This document shows, piece by piece, positions 17,947 to 27,854 of a stretch of 64,000 bases of DNA. The stretch spans positions 160,202 through 224,201 of the forward strand of contig CALOBN010000006.1 of the NCBI GenBank assembly GCA_942491555.1, read 5' to 3'. This stretch comes from Marinihelvus sp942491555 (GTDB taxonomy: Bacteria; Pseudomonadota; Gammaproteobacteria; Xanthomonadales; SZUA-36). Each line of letters opens with the position of its first letter. Positions within the stretch are counted from its first letter, which is position 1. Position numbers and translations under genes: made by a program. The notes beneath the pieces are model-generated. The model saw only the letters and a list, made by a program, of their open reading frames with translations. It searched no databases and was not told the DNA's origin.

Positions 17947-18132
17947 TGGTGTCAGGGCAGTATCAAAGCGCTTTTTGCGCGAATCAATGGATCATAGCAT
18001 CGCCGCCCATTCAGCTGGATCATTACCCCTGCCCCTTTCCGCCTGGAGGTCACCACTTTCACAATACACCCGTGATCGGGGTTCTCTGTACAGTTGGTTG
18101 TAACGCAAATATGCGTCGTGATGGAAAATTTA

Positions 18133-18149
18133 CTGGGCTAATATGATGA
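18133..18149 (+). promoter_or_regulatory. Possible half-site of the direct-repeat motif
   Basis: In the 263-base gap between the divergent regulator and cardiolipin synthase genes the sequence CTAATATGATGAT matches one half of the motif of sites A and B (AATATGATGA identical), but the second repeat is not conserved. It could serve autoregulation or control of the cls gene. Weak evidence. Confidence 0.25.
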
Positions 18150-18209
18150 TCGTTTTATCCTGACCTAAGTGAAACTCGTGAGAAAAATCAGAAGAAAAAC
18201 CCCGGTCAC

Positions 18210-19706
18210 ATGGATTGCTTTGGCCTTCTGTGTGATCAGCAAATGACCGGGAACAACGAAATACCCGTTCCGAAGAAGCGCAAAAGGCGCCGGATAATTT
18301 CAGCAATTATTATCCTTTTTCACGTTCTGGGCCTGTTGTCTTCGATTGACGCCATCATGAGCACGCGCACCGAACAGGGCGCCGTCGCATGGGCGGTTTC
18401 GTTGAACACGATCCCCTACGTGGCGGTGCCGGCGTACTGGGTACTGGGAAGAAGCAGGTTCCAGGGTTACGTCAGCGCGCGGCAGGACGAGATGGAGGAG
18501 ATCGCCGGACTGGAACAGGCGGCCATCGAGCAGGCTCTCGACTACGCTCTGCCGATGGATCAGATCAGCCCTGCTGCCCGGGCGGCGGTCGGCCTCGCGG
18601 GCCTGCCGTATCTGCGCGGCAACTCCCTGGAGCTTCTGATCGATGGCGACAACACCTTTGCCAGCCTTCTCAAGGGAATCGATGCCGCCGAAGAGTACAT
18701 CCTTTTCCAGTTCTTCATCGTCAAAGACGACGAGATCGGGCGACAGGTCAAAGCACACCTTGTCAAAAAGGCTCAGGCCGGGGTGCGGGTTTTTTTCCTC
18801 TACGACGAGATGGGCAGCCATGACCTTCCCCAGGCTTACATGGATGATCTGCGTCAGGCCGGTGTCGAGGTCTACAACTTCCATAGCCAGAAAGGGCCCG
18901 GTAACCGGTTCCAGATCAACTTCCGCAACCACCGCAAGATCGTGGTGGTGGACGGCAAGGAGGCATGGGTCGGCGGCCTTAACGTGGGCGACGAGTACCT
19001 GGGCCGTGATCCGAAGTTCGGTCATTGGCGTGACACTCATATGCGGATCGAGGGCCCGGCAGCACTCGGTGCTCAGCTCTCATTCGCTGAGGACTGGTAT
19101 TGGGCGAGCGAACACTGGCTGGATCTGTCGTGGAATCCGGTGCCCTCCGGGGACGGTGATATCCCGGTCCTGATCCTTCCCACCGGCCCAGCCGACGAAC
19201 TCGAGACCGCCAATCTGATGTTCGTGCATGCGATCAACAGCGCGCAGGAACGTATCTGGATTGCCAGCCCCTATTTCGTCCCCGACCGGCCCGTGATCAC
19301 CGCGCTCCAGCTCGCCGGCCTGCGCGGGGTCGATGTACGAATCCTGATCCCCGACACACCTGACCACCTTGCAACCTGGCTGGCCGCCTTTTCATACTTC
19401 GACGAGTCCGCCAGCACCGGCGTCGACTTCTACCGCTACCAGGACGGCTTCCTGCACCAGAAAGTGATGCTGGTCGACGACGAGGTTTCCACCGTCGGCA
19501 CGGCCAACTTCGACAACCGCTCCTTCCGTCTCAACTTCGAGATCACCGCGCTGATCGAAGATGGCGATTTCGCGGCCGAGATCGAGCACATGCTCGAGGC
19601 CGACTTCGCCAGGTCAAGGCTGATGCAGCCCGGCGAGTATGACAACAAGCCGTGGTGGTTCCGCTTCGCGGTCAAACTCGCGCGGCTGACGGCACCGATT
19701 CAGTGA
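18210..19706 (+). CDS. cls: Cardiolipin synthase (PLD superfamily)
   Basis: A 498-residue inner-membrane enzyme that joins phosphatidyl groups to make cardiolipin. Two N-terminal transmembrane segments (about residues 29-46 and 58-80) precede two HKD catalytic motifs, HRKIVVVD (with GGLNVGDEYLG) and HQKVMLVD (with GTANFDNRSF). Length and layout match bacterial Cls. An internal ATG at 18243 would also keep all domains. It opens a plus-strand series with the PerM-like permease and a PLD lipoprotein. Confidence 0.92.
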   Translation: MDCFGLLCDQQMTGNNEIPVPKKRKRRRIISAIIILFHVLGLLSSIDAIMSTRTEQGAVAWAVSLNTIPYVAVPAYWVLGRSRFQGYVSARQDEMEEIAGLEQAAIEQALDYALPMDQISPAARAAVGLAGLPYLRGNSLELLIDGDNTFASLLKGIDAAEEYILFQFFIVKDDEIGRQVKAHLVKKAQAGVRVFFLYDEMGSHDLPQAYMDDLRQAGVEVYNFHSQKGPGNRFQINFRNHRKIVVVDGKEAWVGGLNVGDEYLGRDPKFGHWRDTHMRIEGPAALGAQLSFAEDWYWASEHWLDLSWNPVPSGDGDIPVLILPTGPADELETANLMFVHAINSAQERIWIASPYFVPDRPVITALQLAGLRGVDVRILIPDTPDHLATWLAAFSYFDESASTGVDFYRYQDGFLHQKVMLVDDEVSTVGTANFDNRSFRLNFEITALIEDGDFAAEIEHMLEADFARSRLMQPGEYDNKPWWFRFAVKLARLTAPIQ

Positions 19707-19886
19707 ACTCATGCCGGGTTGAAACGGCCATATTGCCCAGGATGCTGTCCGTGGCGGCGGAGGGGCTTGCGATTCCGGCCACGGGTATTCAAACTCCGGT
19801 GATGAACTCGCCGTCAGAAGAATCACCGGCGCCATCGACAGGGTTCGGGTCACTCGCCTGGCTGCGCCCCGTAACGGGCAAACGCC

Positions 19887-20930
19887 ATGACCGCTGAAGC
19901 CACGCAGCGCGCATTCTTCAGCATTCTGCTGCTGATCGTCACGCTCGCTTTCTTCTGGGTGATTGGCGGATTCATTCAGCCGATCTTCTGGGCGACTGTG
20001 CTCGGGATCGTTTTCTTCCCGGCCTACAACTCCATCAAGGGTCGGTTGGGAGGACGCGAGACCGTCGCATCTGGCGTGACGCTCGTCGTCGTTTTGCTTG
20101 TCGCGATTATCCCCATTACGTGGATCGTTTCGGTCGTCGCCAGCCAGGCCGCCGGGTTGTACGTCAATATCCGCAGCGGCGAAATCGATGTCGGCGCCGT
20201 TTTCGACTGGTTCAATGCGAAACTCCCCGTCGTGGTGTCATGGCTCGAATCGATGGGCATTGACGCCGAGAAAATGCGTGCCATGGCATCGTCGTTCGGC
20301 CTGCGGGTGAGCCAGTTCCTGGCCAACATCCTGGTGGGCTTTGGCCAGAACATCGTGCGGTTCTCGCTCATGTTCACGCTGATGCTCTACATCCTGTTTT
20401 TCGTGTTCCGTGACGGCCAACGCATTCTCGACGCAGCGATCCTGGCCGTTCCGCTCGACGAAGACAAGAAGCAGGAGTTGCTCATGCGCTTTGCCGAGGT
20501 TTCACGTGCGACGATAAAGGGCACAGCCATCATTGGCGTCGTCCAGGGAGGGATCGGCGGCATCGCCTTCGCGGCGCTTGGTATTCCCTCGGCGGCGCTC
20601 TGGGGTGTGCTCATGGTGCTCCTGAGCGTCGTGCCCGCCGTTGGCCCAGCCCTGGTGTGGATGCCGGCCACTCTTTACTTTTTCGCAGTCGGGCAGTATG
20701 TCCAGGGTGCCATCCTGCTCATTGTCGGCGGTGTTTTCATCAGCTTGGCGGACAACGTGCTGCGCCCGGTTCTTGTCGGCCGCGACACGCGTATGCCCGA
20801 CTACCTGGTGCTCGTTTCTACCCTCGGGGGGCTCCTCCTGTTCGGGCTCGCCGGTGTAGTCATCGGCCCGATGATTGCTGCCTTGTTCATCTCTGTCTGG
20901 GGCATGGCAGCGAAGGAATACGGAGAATGA
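19887..20930 (+). CDS. AI-2E/PerM family permease (UPF0118)
   Basis: A 347-residue polytopic membrane protein with about eight helices and the typical soluble segment between helices 3 and 4. GVVQGGIGGIAFAALGIPSA, PAVGPALVWMPATL and the C-terminal LGGLLLFGLAGVVIGPMIAA are family signatures. Members include quorum-signal exporters, Na+/H+ antiporters and PerM-like proteins; the substrate is unknown here. Its stop lies one base before the ATG of the downstream PLD lipoprotein, so the two are coupled. Confidence 0.87.
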   Translation: MTAEATQRAFFSILLLIVTLAFFWVIGGFIQPIFWATVLGIVFFPAYNSIKGRLGGRETVASGVTLVVVLLVAIIPITWIVSVVASQAAGLYVNIRSGEIDVGAVFDWFNAKLPVVVSWLESMGIDAEKMRAMASSFGLRVSQFLANILVGFGQNIVRFSLMFTLMLYILFFVFRDGQRILDAAILAVPLDEDKKQELLMRFAEVSRATIKGTAIIGVVQGGIGGIAFAALGIPSAALWGVLMVLLSVVPAVGPALVWMPATLYFFAVGQYVQGAILLIVGGVFISLADNVLRPVLVGRDTRMPDYLVLVSTLGGLLLFGLAGVVIGPMIAALFISVWGMAAKEYGE

Positions 20931-20931
20931 A

Positions 20932-22812
20932 ATGTCGAAAGTGAATAACCAACCAAAAGAAAGAAATGACGGGCACCCATCGATGGCATGGGCCCTGGTG
21001 CTGGCCGGATTGATGGCGTTCGTGCTCCAGGCCTGTGAAAAGAGCGTCGCACCGACCTGCGAAGGAGACACCATGACCGATAACAATTGCCCTGAACCCG
21101 GAGCGGTCGACGACCCCTTCATTACGGAACTGGCGAAACGACGCCAGTGGTACGATTCCCGGGAACTCGGAGAGGTCGGAATCGAACCCGCCGAAGTGGC
21201 ACGCACGTTCGATTTGCCAGTCAGTAACGCGGTCGGGAAGGTGATTCCGCCCACGGACGACGGCTCCCAGGATTCTCTCGCGCTGAAGATCTGGATGATC
21301 GAGCAGGCGCGCCATACGGTGGATGCGATCTACTACATCTACAAAGACGATCTTGCCGGACAGGCGGTGCTGGGCGCCTTGTGCGACGCCGTGATTCGTG
21401 GCGTGGACGTTCGCCTCGTCGTTGATGCAGTGGGGTCCTTCAGCTTTCCAAAGTCGGCCCTGAGGATGCTGGATGCCTGTGAGGAAGACGCCGGGTACAT
21501 CAGGAATGCCGAGGGCCAGCCGACGCGACAACGTGCGCGCGTCCAGGTTGCCGTCTTCAATGCGCTGACCAACCTGTCCGCCAGCCCCAACCGTCGCTCA
21601 CATGACAAGCTGCTGATTACGGACGGGGACTTTGCAGACAAAGCACTGCTTATCACGGGGGGACGGAACATTGCCCTCGACTACTACGGGCTCACCGAAA
21701 CCGGTGAGTTCGACCCCCGGACCTATCGCGATGTGGAGCTGCTGTTACGTCCCGCCGACACTCCCGGGAAAGACGATATCGGCGTATTGACCAGTGGATA
21801 CTTCGGCGCGCTGTTCCTGTTCAAGGGCAATGACCTGCTCGAGGCGCACCACAGTAAGCCCGCCCGGGCAAGGTACCGTTCGAAGCGGACCCACGCGAGC
21901 GAGGCGCTGGCAAAACTCAAGCAGTTTCCAGCGATGCGGGAACGGTTCGCGAAAATGCCTGAGTACACGAGCGAGGGCTTCGTGGAGACCGGGGTCCGGC
22001 TGGTAGAACAGTTGTCGCATGTCGTCGACAAGCGGGTTGTACGCAATGCGGTGGACAACTATCTGAACAGCCCCAACTCCGTCCTGTTCGTTCTCAATGA
22101 GGTCCTGAGCCAGACATCCGCCGGCGGGCAATCGCGTATCTGCTCGCCCTACCTCTTTCTGGCGCGCTACGAGGACTCGGACGGCCAGGTCGTCGTAGAC
22201 GAAGCGGAGGCGATCCGGGCGTACATCGAAGCGAATCCGGATGCCGAGATCGAAATTATGACCAATTCGGCGATGACCTCGGACAACTTTCCGGCACAGT
22301 CCGTCATCGACTTCGACACGGCGCCGCGACTGCTCCTGGATGAAGAACTGCGCCAGCGCTGGCTGGACCTGGGATCAGAAGACGAAACGCTTGCCGAGTT
22401 AACCAACAGCGACGCCTGGAAGCAGCAGGTCAACCATCCGCGAATACGCATCTACCAGACCGGCCTTAACGACTCCGACCTGTTCCCGGGGGGAACAGAG
22501 ACTTATGGCAAGCTGCATGCCAAGTTCTGGCAAGCCGAACCCTACGGATTCATCGGCACGACCAACTTCGACTACCGATCGAGGTTGTACAACAGCGAGA
22601 TGGGCTACTTCTTCGAAGCCGAGCCGCTGGCGGAAGATCTGAATACCGTGTTCGAGGAACTGAAATCGCAGTCCTACCGCTGGGGTTCTCCGGAGTGGCT
22701 GCAAATGCGCGAGAACATGAAAGCCGCGGGTGGGATTAAAGGCCAGACGCTGCGCCGGCAGCGAGCCATATTCAAAACTTTGCGGGCCACCGGGCTCGAA
22801 TGGGAGTTTTGA
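20932..22812 (+). CDS. PLD-family lipoprotein 1
   Basis: A 626-residue predicted lipoprotein: the signal ends LMAFVLQAC, with the lipidated Cys near residue 35. It carries two phospholipase D motifs: HDKLLITD followed by GGRNIALDYYG, and HAKFWQAE followed by GTTNFDYRSRLYNSEMG. In the second motif the usual final Asp is Glu. The long middle part (about residues 270-400) is not typical of cardiolipin synthases. Its predicted role is hydrolysis or transfer of phospholipid head groups at the periplasmic face. It is about three-quarters identical by eye in the catalytic parts to the product of 23606-25486, which faces it across the HAD phosphatase. Confidence 0.87.
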   Translation: MSKVNNQPKERNDGHPSMAWALVLAGLMAFVLQACEKSVAPTCEGDTMTDNNCPEPGAVDDPFITELAKRRQWYDSRELGEVGIEPAEVARTFDLPVSNAVGKVIPPTDDGSQDSLALKIWMIEQARHTVDAIYYIYKDDLAGQAVLGALCDAVIRGVDVRLVVDAVGSFSFPKSALRMLDACEEDAGYIRNAEGQPTRQRARVQVAVFNALTNLSASPNRRSHDKLLITDGDFADKALLITGGRNIALDYYGLTETGEFDPRTYRDVELLLRPADTPGKDDIGVLTSGYFGALFLFKGNDLLEAHHSKPARARYRSKRTHASEALAKLKQFPAMRERFAKMPEYTSEGFVETGVRLVEQLSHVVDKRVVRNAVDNYLNSPNSVLFVLNEVLSQTSAGGQSRICSPYLFLARYEDSDGQVVVDEAEAIRAYIEANPDAEIEIMTNSAMTSDNFPAQSVIDFDTAPRLLLDEELRQRWLDLGSEDETLAELTNSDAWKQQVNHPRIRIYQTGLNDSDLFPGGTETYGKLHAKFWQAEPYGFIGTTNFDYRSRLYNSEMGYFFEAEPLAEDLNTVFEELKSQSYRWGSPEWLQMRENMKAAGGIKGQTLRRQRAIFKTLRATGLEWEF

Positions 22813-22890
22813 CCTGTTATCAGAGCCCCCGTCCGGGCCGTGATTCGCCCCAATCGTGCCCCGAACCGCAACCTGGCTTGCCTGCGCAGA

Positions 22891-23490
22891 TCAGTCTGAT
22901 GGCCGTACCAGATCTGAGATGGTGTCCATCTGCTCGCCCCAGGTCGCGTAGCACCCGGCCCAGGCGCCGGTTTCGCAGGTTTTCTTGCCTTCGCGTTTAA
23001 GTGCGAAGATACGCTGTGGGCTTATTCCGGCGCTCGCATAGGCTTCAAAATCGGAGCTGGAGTCGCCGTAGGCGGCGACGAAGTCACAGCCGCCCGCTTC
23101 ATAGGACTCCAGCACACGTTCTTTGAACGCGGCGTGATCCTTCCGGTCGTCGCGCGATTCGGTCAGGTGCAGCCTGCCCGGCGGAAATTCGTTCTCGTCG
23201 AGCCAATCGCGAATACCTCCCCGCAACCCCCGAATTCGGGCGCTAAGGTAGACGATAAGGTATCCCGAATCGGCAAACGCACGAACAGCGGTTGCAGCGC
23301 CCTCCCGAGCGGTCTTAATGGACAGGACATCCGGCGTAAGGGTTCCGTCGATGTCAAACACCACGCATTCTGACTGCACAGCCGTTGCCAGCTCCGGCTG
23401 GTCGACGCTGCGGATTATCGCTACGCCCACCATGAGCAAAAGCATAAAGAGTAACAGCCAGCCCACTGCCGGAATTTTTATGGTGTGCAT
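22891..23490 (-). CDS. Membrane-anchored HAD phosphatase of the lipin/LNS2 type
   Basis: A 199-residue protein with an uncleaved N-terminal helix (WLLLFMLLLMVGVAII), so the catalytic part probably faces the periplasm. The HAD motif I is FDIDGTLT (nucleophile D46, acid D48); motif II is YLIVYLSAR, and motif III/IV is AAYGDSSSDFEAYASAGI followed by RIFAL. This arrangement, with LSAR and AYGD-x-x-x-D-x-x-AY-x-x-x-GI, resembles the LNS2 domain of lipin phosphatidate phosphatases. The reaction expected is phosphatidic acid to diacylglycerol, which fits the PLD neighbours. It is downstream of PLD lipoprotein 2 in the same direction. Confidence 0.75.
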   Translation of the reverse strand: MHTIKIPAVGWLLLFMLLLMVGVAIIRSVDQPELATAVQSECVVFDIDGTLTPDVLSIKTAREGAATAVRAFADSGYLIVYLSARIRGLRGGIRDWLDENEFPPGRLHLTESRDDRKDHAAFKERVLESYEAGGCDFVAAYGDSSSDFEAYASAGISPQRIFALKREGKKTCETGAWAGCYATWGEQMDTISDLVRPSD

Positions 23491-23605
23491 GACCCCGGGC
23501 CCGACCCGCACTGCAGGCGCCGACGGACAAACACGGCCGTCGGGTGCGGTACGGGCCTGCCGAAAAATATCATGGCAAGGCGTCGACCTGCCAATTCCGC
23601 CGGAT

Positions 23606-25486
23606 TCAGAATTGCCATTGGAGCCCCGTGGCACGCAAGGTCTTGAATATGGTGCGCTGCTTGCGCAGCGTCCATCCTTTCATACCATCCAGCTCCATCA
23701 GATTTTTGCGCATTTGCAGCCATTCCGGTGAACCCCAGCGGTAGGACCGCGATTTCAGTTCCTCGAACACGGAACCCAGGTCTTCGGCCAGCGGCCCGGC
23801 GTGGAAGAAATAGCCCATTTCGCTGTTATACAGCCGTGAGCGGTAGTCGAAGTTGGTCGTGCCGACAAATCCGTAAGGCTCGGCCACCCAGAACTTGGCA
23901 TGCAGCTTGCCGTAAGTCTGGGTACCGCCCGGGAACAGGTCAGAGTCATTAAGACCCGTCTGGTAGATGCGTATTCGCGGGTGGTTCACCTGTCGCCGCC
24001 ACTCGTCGCTGCTGGTCAGCTCGGCGGTCGTTTCATCCTCCGATTTCAGATCCAGCCAACGCTCCTGCAATTCCGGATCGAGCAGCAGGCGGGGCGCCAT
24101 GTCGAAATCGATGACGGACTGAGCCGGAAAGTTGTCGGACGTCAATGCAGAATTCGTCACAATCTCGATCTCGGCATCCGGGTTTGAATCGATATAGGCC
24201 CGAATCGAGGCTGCCTCGTCGAGGATCACCGTGCCATCGGAGTCCTCGTAGCGCGCCAGAAACAGGTAGGGCGAGCAGATGCGCGAGTTTCCGGCAGCGT
24301 CCGTTCTGTCCAGGATTTCATTCAGGACGAAAAGCACGGAATTGGGACTACGCTGGAGGTTCACGATTGCGTCGCGCACGACGCGCTTGTCGACTACGTT
24401 CGACATTTGCTGGGCCAGCAGAACGTCCGCCGGCAAAAAACCCTCGGACATGAAATCCGGAATCTCTGCGAAGCGTTGCTGCATTATCGGGAAGCTTTTC
24501 AGTTTCGCCAACGCCTCACGTGCCCGGGCGCGCTCCGATTGGTAAATGATGCGGGCATTATCGGTATTGACCGCCTCGAGCAGGCGGTTAGCCTTGAACA
24601 GGAACAGCAGGCTGAAGTACCCACTGGTCAGGTCCCCGACACCTTGCTCATCGGGAACCTCTACGGGCCGCAACAATATTTCGAGATCGCGGTAGGCCTT
24701 GGGATCAAATTCGCCGTCTTCGGTGAGCCCGTAGTAGTCGAGCGCGATGTTCCGCCCTCCCGTGATGAGGTATGCCTGCTCCCCGAATTGCCCATCCGTA
24801 ATCAGCAACTTGTCGTGGGAACGGCGATTGGGGCTGGCGGAAAAATTGGTCAGCGCGTTGAACACAACGACCTGGACGCGGGCACGTTGCCGGGTCGGAA
24901 GGCCCTCGGCGTTCGTCATGTATCCGGCGTCCTCCTCGCAGGAGTCCAGCATTCTGAGCGCGGGCTTTGGAAAACTGAATGAACCGCCTGCGTCGACAAT
25001 CAGGCGGACGTCTACGCCGCGAATCACTGCATCGCAAAGCGCGCCCAGCACGGCATAACCGGCGAGGTCGTCACTGAAAATATAGTAGGCCGCGTCCACG
25101 GTATGACGTGCCTGCTCGATCATCCAGATCTTCAGCGCCAGCGAGTCAAGTGCTCCGGTATCGGTCGGCGGCACCAGTTTACCGACGGCGTTCTGTATCG
25201 GAGTTTCGTATGTCCGGGCCGTTTCCGTGGGCTCAATCTCGAGCTCGCGGAGGTCCCGGGACGAATACCACTGGCGTCGGTCGAGCAGTTCCGAGATGAA
25301 TGCATCGTCTACCGCGCCCGGTGCGGGGCAACTGGCCGCGGGCAATGTACCTGCTTCGCAGGACGGTGCGGGCGTCGTGGCACAGGCTTGCAACAAAACC
25401 GCCACGACCCCGGCCAGGAACACGGCAAGCAGTTTCTTCAGAGGGCTGATGATGCTGTCCTCAGGTTGGCGCGTTGGATGTGGCAT
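23606..25486 (-). CDS. PLD-family lipoprotein 2
   Basis: A 626-residue paralogue of the protein at 20932-22812. The start chosen (MPHPTRQPEDS) has AGGA in front and gives a lipoprotein signal ending VAVLLQAC; longer frames begin at an ATG near 25525 and a GTG at 25591. HKD motifs are HDKLLITD and HAKFWVAE, again with Glu in place of the last Asp of motif two. Long identical blocks (SFSFPKPALRMLDSCEEDAG, RSPNSVLFVLNEIL, NDSDLFPGGTQTYGKLHAKF) show a recent duplication. Predicted periplasmic phospholipid-modifying enzyme, in one direction with HdeD upstream and the HAD phosphatase downstream. Confidence 0.87.
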   Translation of the reverse strand: MPHPTRQPEDSIISPLKKLLAVFLAGVVAVLLQACATTPAPSCEAGTLPAASCPAPGAVDDAFISELLDRRQWYSSRDLRELEIEPTETARTYETPIQNAVGKLVPPTDTGALDSLALKIWMIEQARHTVDAAYYIFSDDLAGYAVLGALCDAVIRGVDVRLIVDAGGSFSFPKPALRMLDSCEEDAGYMTNAEGLPTRQRARVQVVVFNALTNFSASPNRRSHDKLLITDGQFGEQAYLITGGRNIALDYYGLTEDGEFDPKAYRDLEILLRPVEVPDEQGVGDLTSGYFSLLFLFKANRLLEAVNTDNARIIYQSERARAREALAKLKSFPIMQQRFAEIPDFMSEGFLPADVLLAQQMSNVVDKRVVRDAIVNLQRSPNSVLFVLNEILDRTDAAGNSRICSPYLFLARYEDSDGTVILDEAASIRAYIDSNPDAEIEIVTNSALTSDNFPAQSVIDFDMAPRLLLDPELQERWLDLKSEDETTAELTSSDEWRRQVNHPRIRIYQTGLNDSDLFPGGTQTYGKLHAKFWVAEPYGFVGTTNFDYRSRLYNSEMGYFFHAGPLAEDLGSVFEELKSRSYRWGSPEWLQMRKNLMELDGMKGWTLRKQRTIFKTLRATGLQWQF

Positions 25487-25596
25487 CTGCTTATCCTGCC
25501 CGATCAGGCTGTAATTTTCGATCATCTCGCACCTAAGATATTCATTATTCCGTATCCCCGGGTTAGCTACCTGGGGGCCTATCATGCGCACCGTGA

Positions 25597-26145
25597 CTAG
25601 GAACCCTGCACCTTCATCAGATTATGCAGGGTGGTGCCCAGCAGCAAGGCGATCAATCCGATAAAAATCAGTTTAACGCCCATCAGGACGCCGATGGCGA
25701 TTACGCCTGAAAACGGCGCCTGGAAAAAAAGCAGGCAGGCCAGCAGAACCGAAAGCACACCGCCGGCAAACAGCCAGCCCTTCCCCTTGCTGCCCTCGAG
25801 AGTGATGGCCACGATGATTTCCACCAGGCCGTCCATGAACAGGTAGCTTGCAAGGACAATGGTCAAAACGCCGCTGGCCAGAAGCGGATGTCCAACGATG
25901 AAAACACCCGCCAGCAAGGTAAGCACCCCCACCAGGAATTTCCAGGCACCACTTCCGAAGGAATCGGCCCGGAATACCCAGATCATACGTAAGACACCAG
26001 CCACCGTGACCACCAGCCCCACGAACAGCAACATCGACTCACCGACCACGAACGGAGCGGCCAGGGCCGCGATGCCGAGAATGATCGTAACGATGCCGAT
26101 GACTTTTGCGCTGGCGGAGGCGTCCGATTCGCTTGCGGTATTCAT
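25597..26145 (-). CDS. hdeD: HdeD family membrane protein, second copy
   Basis: A 182-residue polytopic protein starting at ATG 26145 (GGGAGAAG ribosome-binding site). The threefold helical repeat and VLRMIWVFRADSFGSGAWKF identify the HdeD/DUF308 family. It differs substantially from the copy at 12543-13076, so it is an old paralogue. It precedes PLD lipoprotein 2 in the same direction, suggesting a role in membrane stress or lipid homeostasis rather than acid resistance alone. Confidence 0.87.
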   Translation of the reverse strand: MNTASESDASASAKVIGIVTIILGIAALAAPFVVGESMLLFVGLVVTVAGVLRMIWVFRADSFGSGAWKFLVGVLTLLAGVFIVGHPLLASGVLTIVLASYLFMDGLVEIIVAITLEGSKGKGWLFAGGVLSVLLACLLFFQAPFSGVIAIGVLMGVKLIFIGLIALLLGTTLHNLMKVQGS

Positions 26146-26317
26146 AGCTCTTCTCCCTGCCCGCATCACGAAAACTTTTGTCTCGTCGTCGGGTTCCTGG
26201 TTGTGGATTGACAGATGCACGCGAGTGTAAATGATTTGGTCGGTTTCCGAGTAGCTCCGGGCTCACCCAACAAGATGCCGTCTGCAAAACCTGTATACAA
26301 AATCTGCTTTATAAGGT

Positions 26318-27823
26318 TTAAAGCTGGTTCTCAGGCGCAATTCTCAGAAACCAGGCGGAAAACCGGCGCCACCACGAAGCCAGCGGCTCTTTCGTCTCCA
26401 CGACTTCCTCACCATCAATATTGGCGTGCCAGCGCAGTTTTCCCTGCTCATTCAATGTGACACGGTAGGTCCATTGGGGAAGGCTGCTGAACAATTGTTC
26501 CGACAGGCTTTCTGTCATTTCAGGCGAAAAGACCACCACGCCCATTTCCGAGTTGATCGCGATTGACCGGGGGTCCAGGTTCAGTGATCCCACGAACACG
26601 CTTTCGCGGTCAAATAGCATGGCCTTGGTATGCATGGTCATGGTCTGGTCTTCAGCAGCAACCGCATCGGCGCGCGCTTCAAATAACTCGACGCCCGCCC
26701 GGATGATGTCTTTACGATACCTGGCATAACCCGAATGGACTGCCGTGTGGTTATTGGCTGCCAGGGAATTGGTGACAATGACAACTCGCACACCCTTGTC
26801 CACGATGGAGCGCCAGAAATCAACGCCTGCCTCGCCGGGAATAAAGTAGGGTGTCATGATCACCACTTCAGAAGTGACTTCAGTGACAACTTCGGTCAGC
26901 GCCTTGACCAGCAGCCTGTTGTCAACATCAATCGCGGTGACGAGCTTGTCCGGATCATCCGTGATGACAATGGCATCAGCCGAGTAAAACCGGGTTTCCT
27001 GTTGACCGATACTCAGCATCAGATCCGAGTCGAACGCGTCCTGGTAGTGTTTGCGGGCCGCCTCAAGTTTTTCGCGAGAGAGAGTGTTGCGGAAATCCGC
27101 CAATTCCTGCTCGGAAATGCGCCCCACCACGGCCTCTGCCGGCACCGAACGTTCGTGATTCCAATAACGGTCAAACTCAACGGACAGGGCCTCGGAAACC
27201 TCACCAAAGATGAGCATATCGAAGTCCAGGAACTCGCCTTCCTGATTCAGGTTGAAATACTCATCGGCAATGTTTCGGCCACCCACAACGGCGGCAGCAT
27301 TATCAACAATAAATGACTTGTTATGCATTCGCCGGTTGGCGCGACTGAAGTCGCCCAGGTAGTTAAGCCCTTTGATTCCGGTTCTGGAAACCGGGTTGTA
27401 CAAACGCAACTCGATATTGGGGTGACCATCGATGATGGTCATTGCCTCATCCCCCACGGTGGTGAAAATATCGTCCAGCAGGAAGCGGACGCGAACACCC
27501 CGGTCGGCGGCGGCGAACAGCGCCGAGGCAAAAACCTGCCCGGCCAGGTCGTTTTTCATCAGAAAATACTGCGCGTCGATGGTTTTTTCCGCGGCTTCGA
27601 TCAGGCGCAAGCGCGCACCCAGGGCATCGGTTCCGTCGACGAGCGGGTAGAAACCGGAAGGGCCGGGATTGATTGCCTGCCATGTCTCAATTGTCTGTTT
27701 CAGCGCTGTGGATTCACTGGCATCCATGGCAAAACTGGCCTCACGGGGCGTGTCAAAATCGACCGTTGCACAGCCAGCCAGCGCTGCAAAACAAAGAATG
27801 AGTAAATGATTGTTAATGCGCAT
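26318..27823 (-). CDS. ClsC/YmdC-like PLD lipoprotein
   Basis: A 501-residue protein with a lipobox (ILCFAALAGC) and two complete HKD motifs, HNKSFIVD followed by GGRNIADEYFN, and HTKAMLFD followed by GSLNLDPRSIAINSEMG. This layout is that of ClsC (YmdC), which makes cardiolipin from phosphatidylglycerol and phosphatidylethanolamine together with YmdB; no YmdB is seen here. Unlike the two other PLD lipoproteins both catalytic motifs keep the Asp. It is transcribed away from the HdeD gene's 5' end over a 172-base gap with no other gene. Confidence 0.85.
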   Translation of the reverse strand: MRINNHLLILCFAALAGCATVDFDTPREASFAMDASESTALKQTIETWQAINPGPSGFYPLVDGTDALGARLRLIEAAEKTIDAQYFLMKNDLAGQVFASALFAAADRGVRVRFLLDDIFTTVGDEAMTIIDGHPNIELRLYNPVSRTGIKGLNYLGDFSRANRRMHNKSFIVDNAAAVVGGRNIADEYFNLNQEGEFLDFDMLIFGEVSEALSVEFDRYWNHERSVPAEAVVGRISEQELADFRNTLSREKLEAARKHYQDAFDSDLMLSIGQQETRFYSADAIVITDDPDKLVTAIDVDNRLLVKALTEVVTEVTSEVVIMTPYFIPGEAGVDFWRSIVDKGVRVVIVTNSLAANNHTAVHSGYARYRKDIIRAGVELFEARADAVAAEDQTMTMHTKAMLFDRESVFVGSLNLDPRSIAINSEMGVVVFSPEMTESLSEQLFSSLPQWTYRVTLNEQGKLRWHANIDGEEVVETKEPLASWWRRFSAWFLRIAPENQL

Positions 27824-27854
27824 CCGGAGAAAACTCCTCTTGAACGATCATTTT

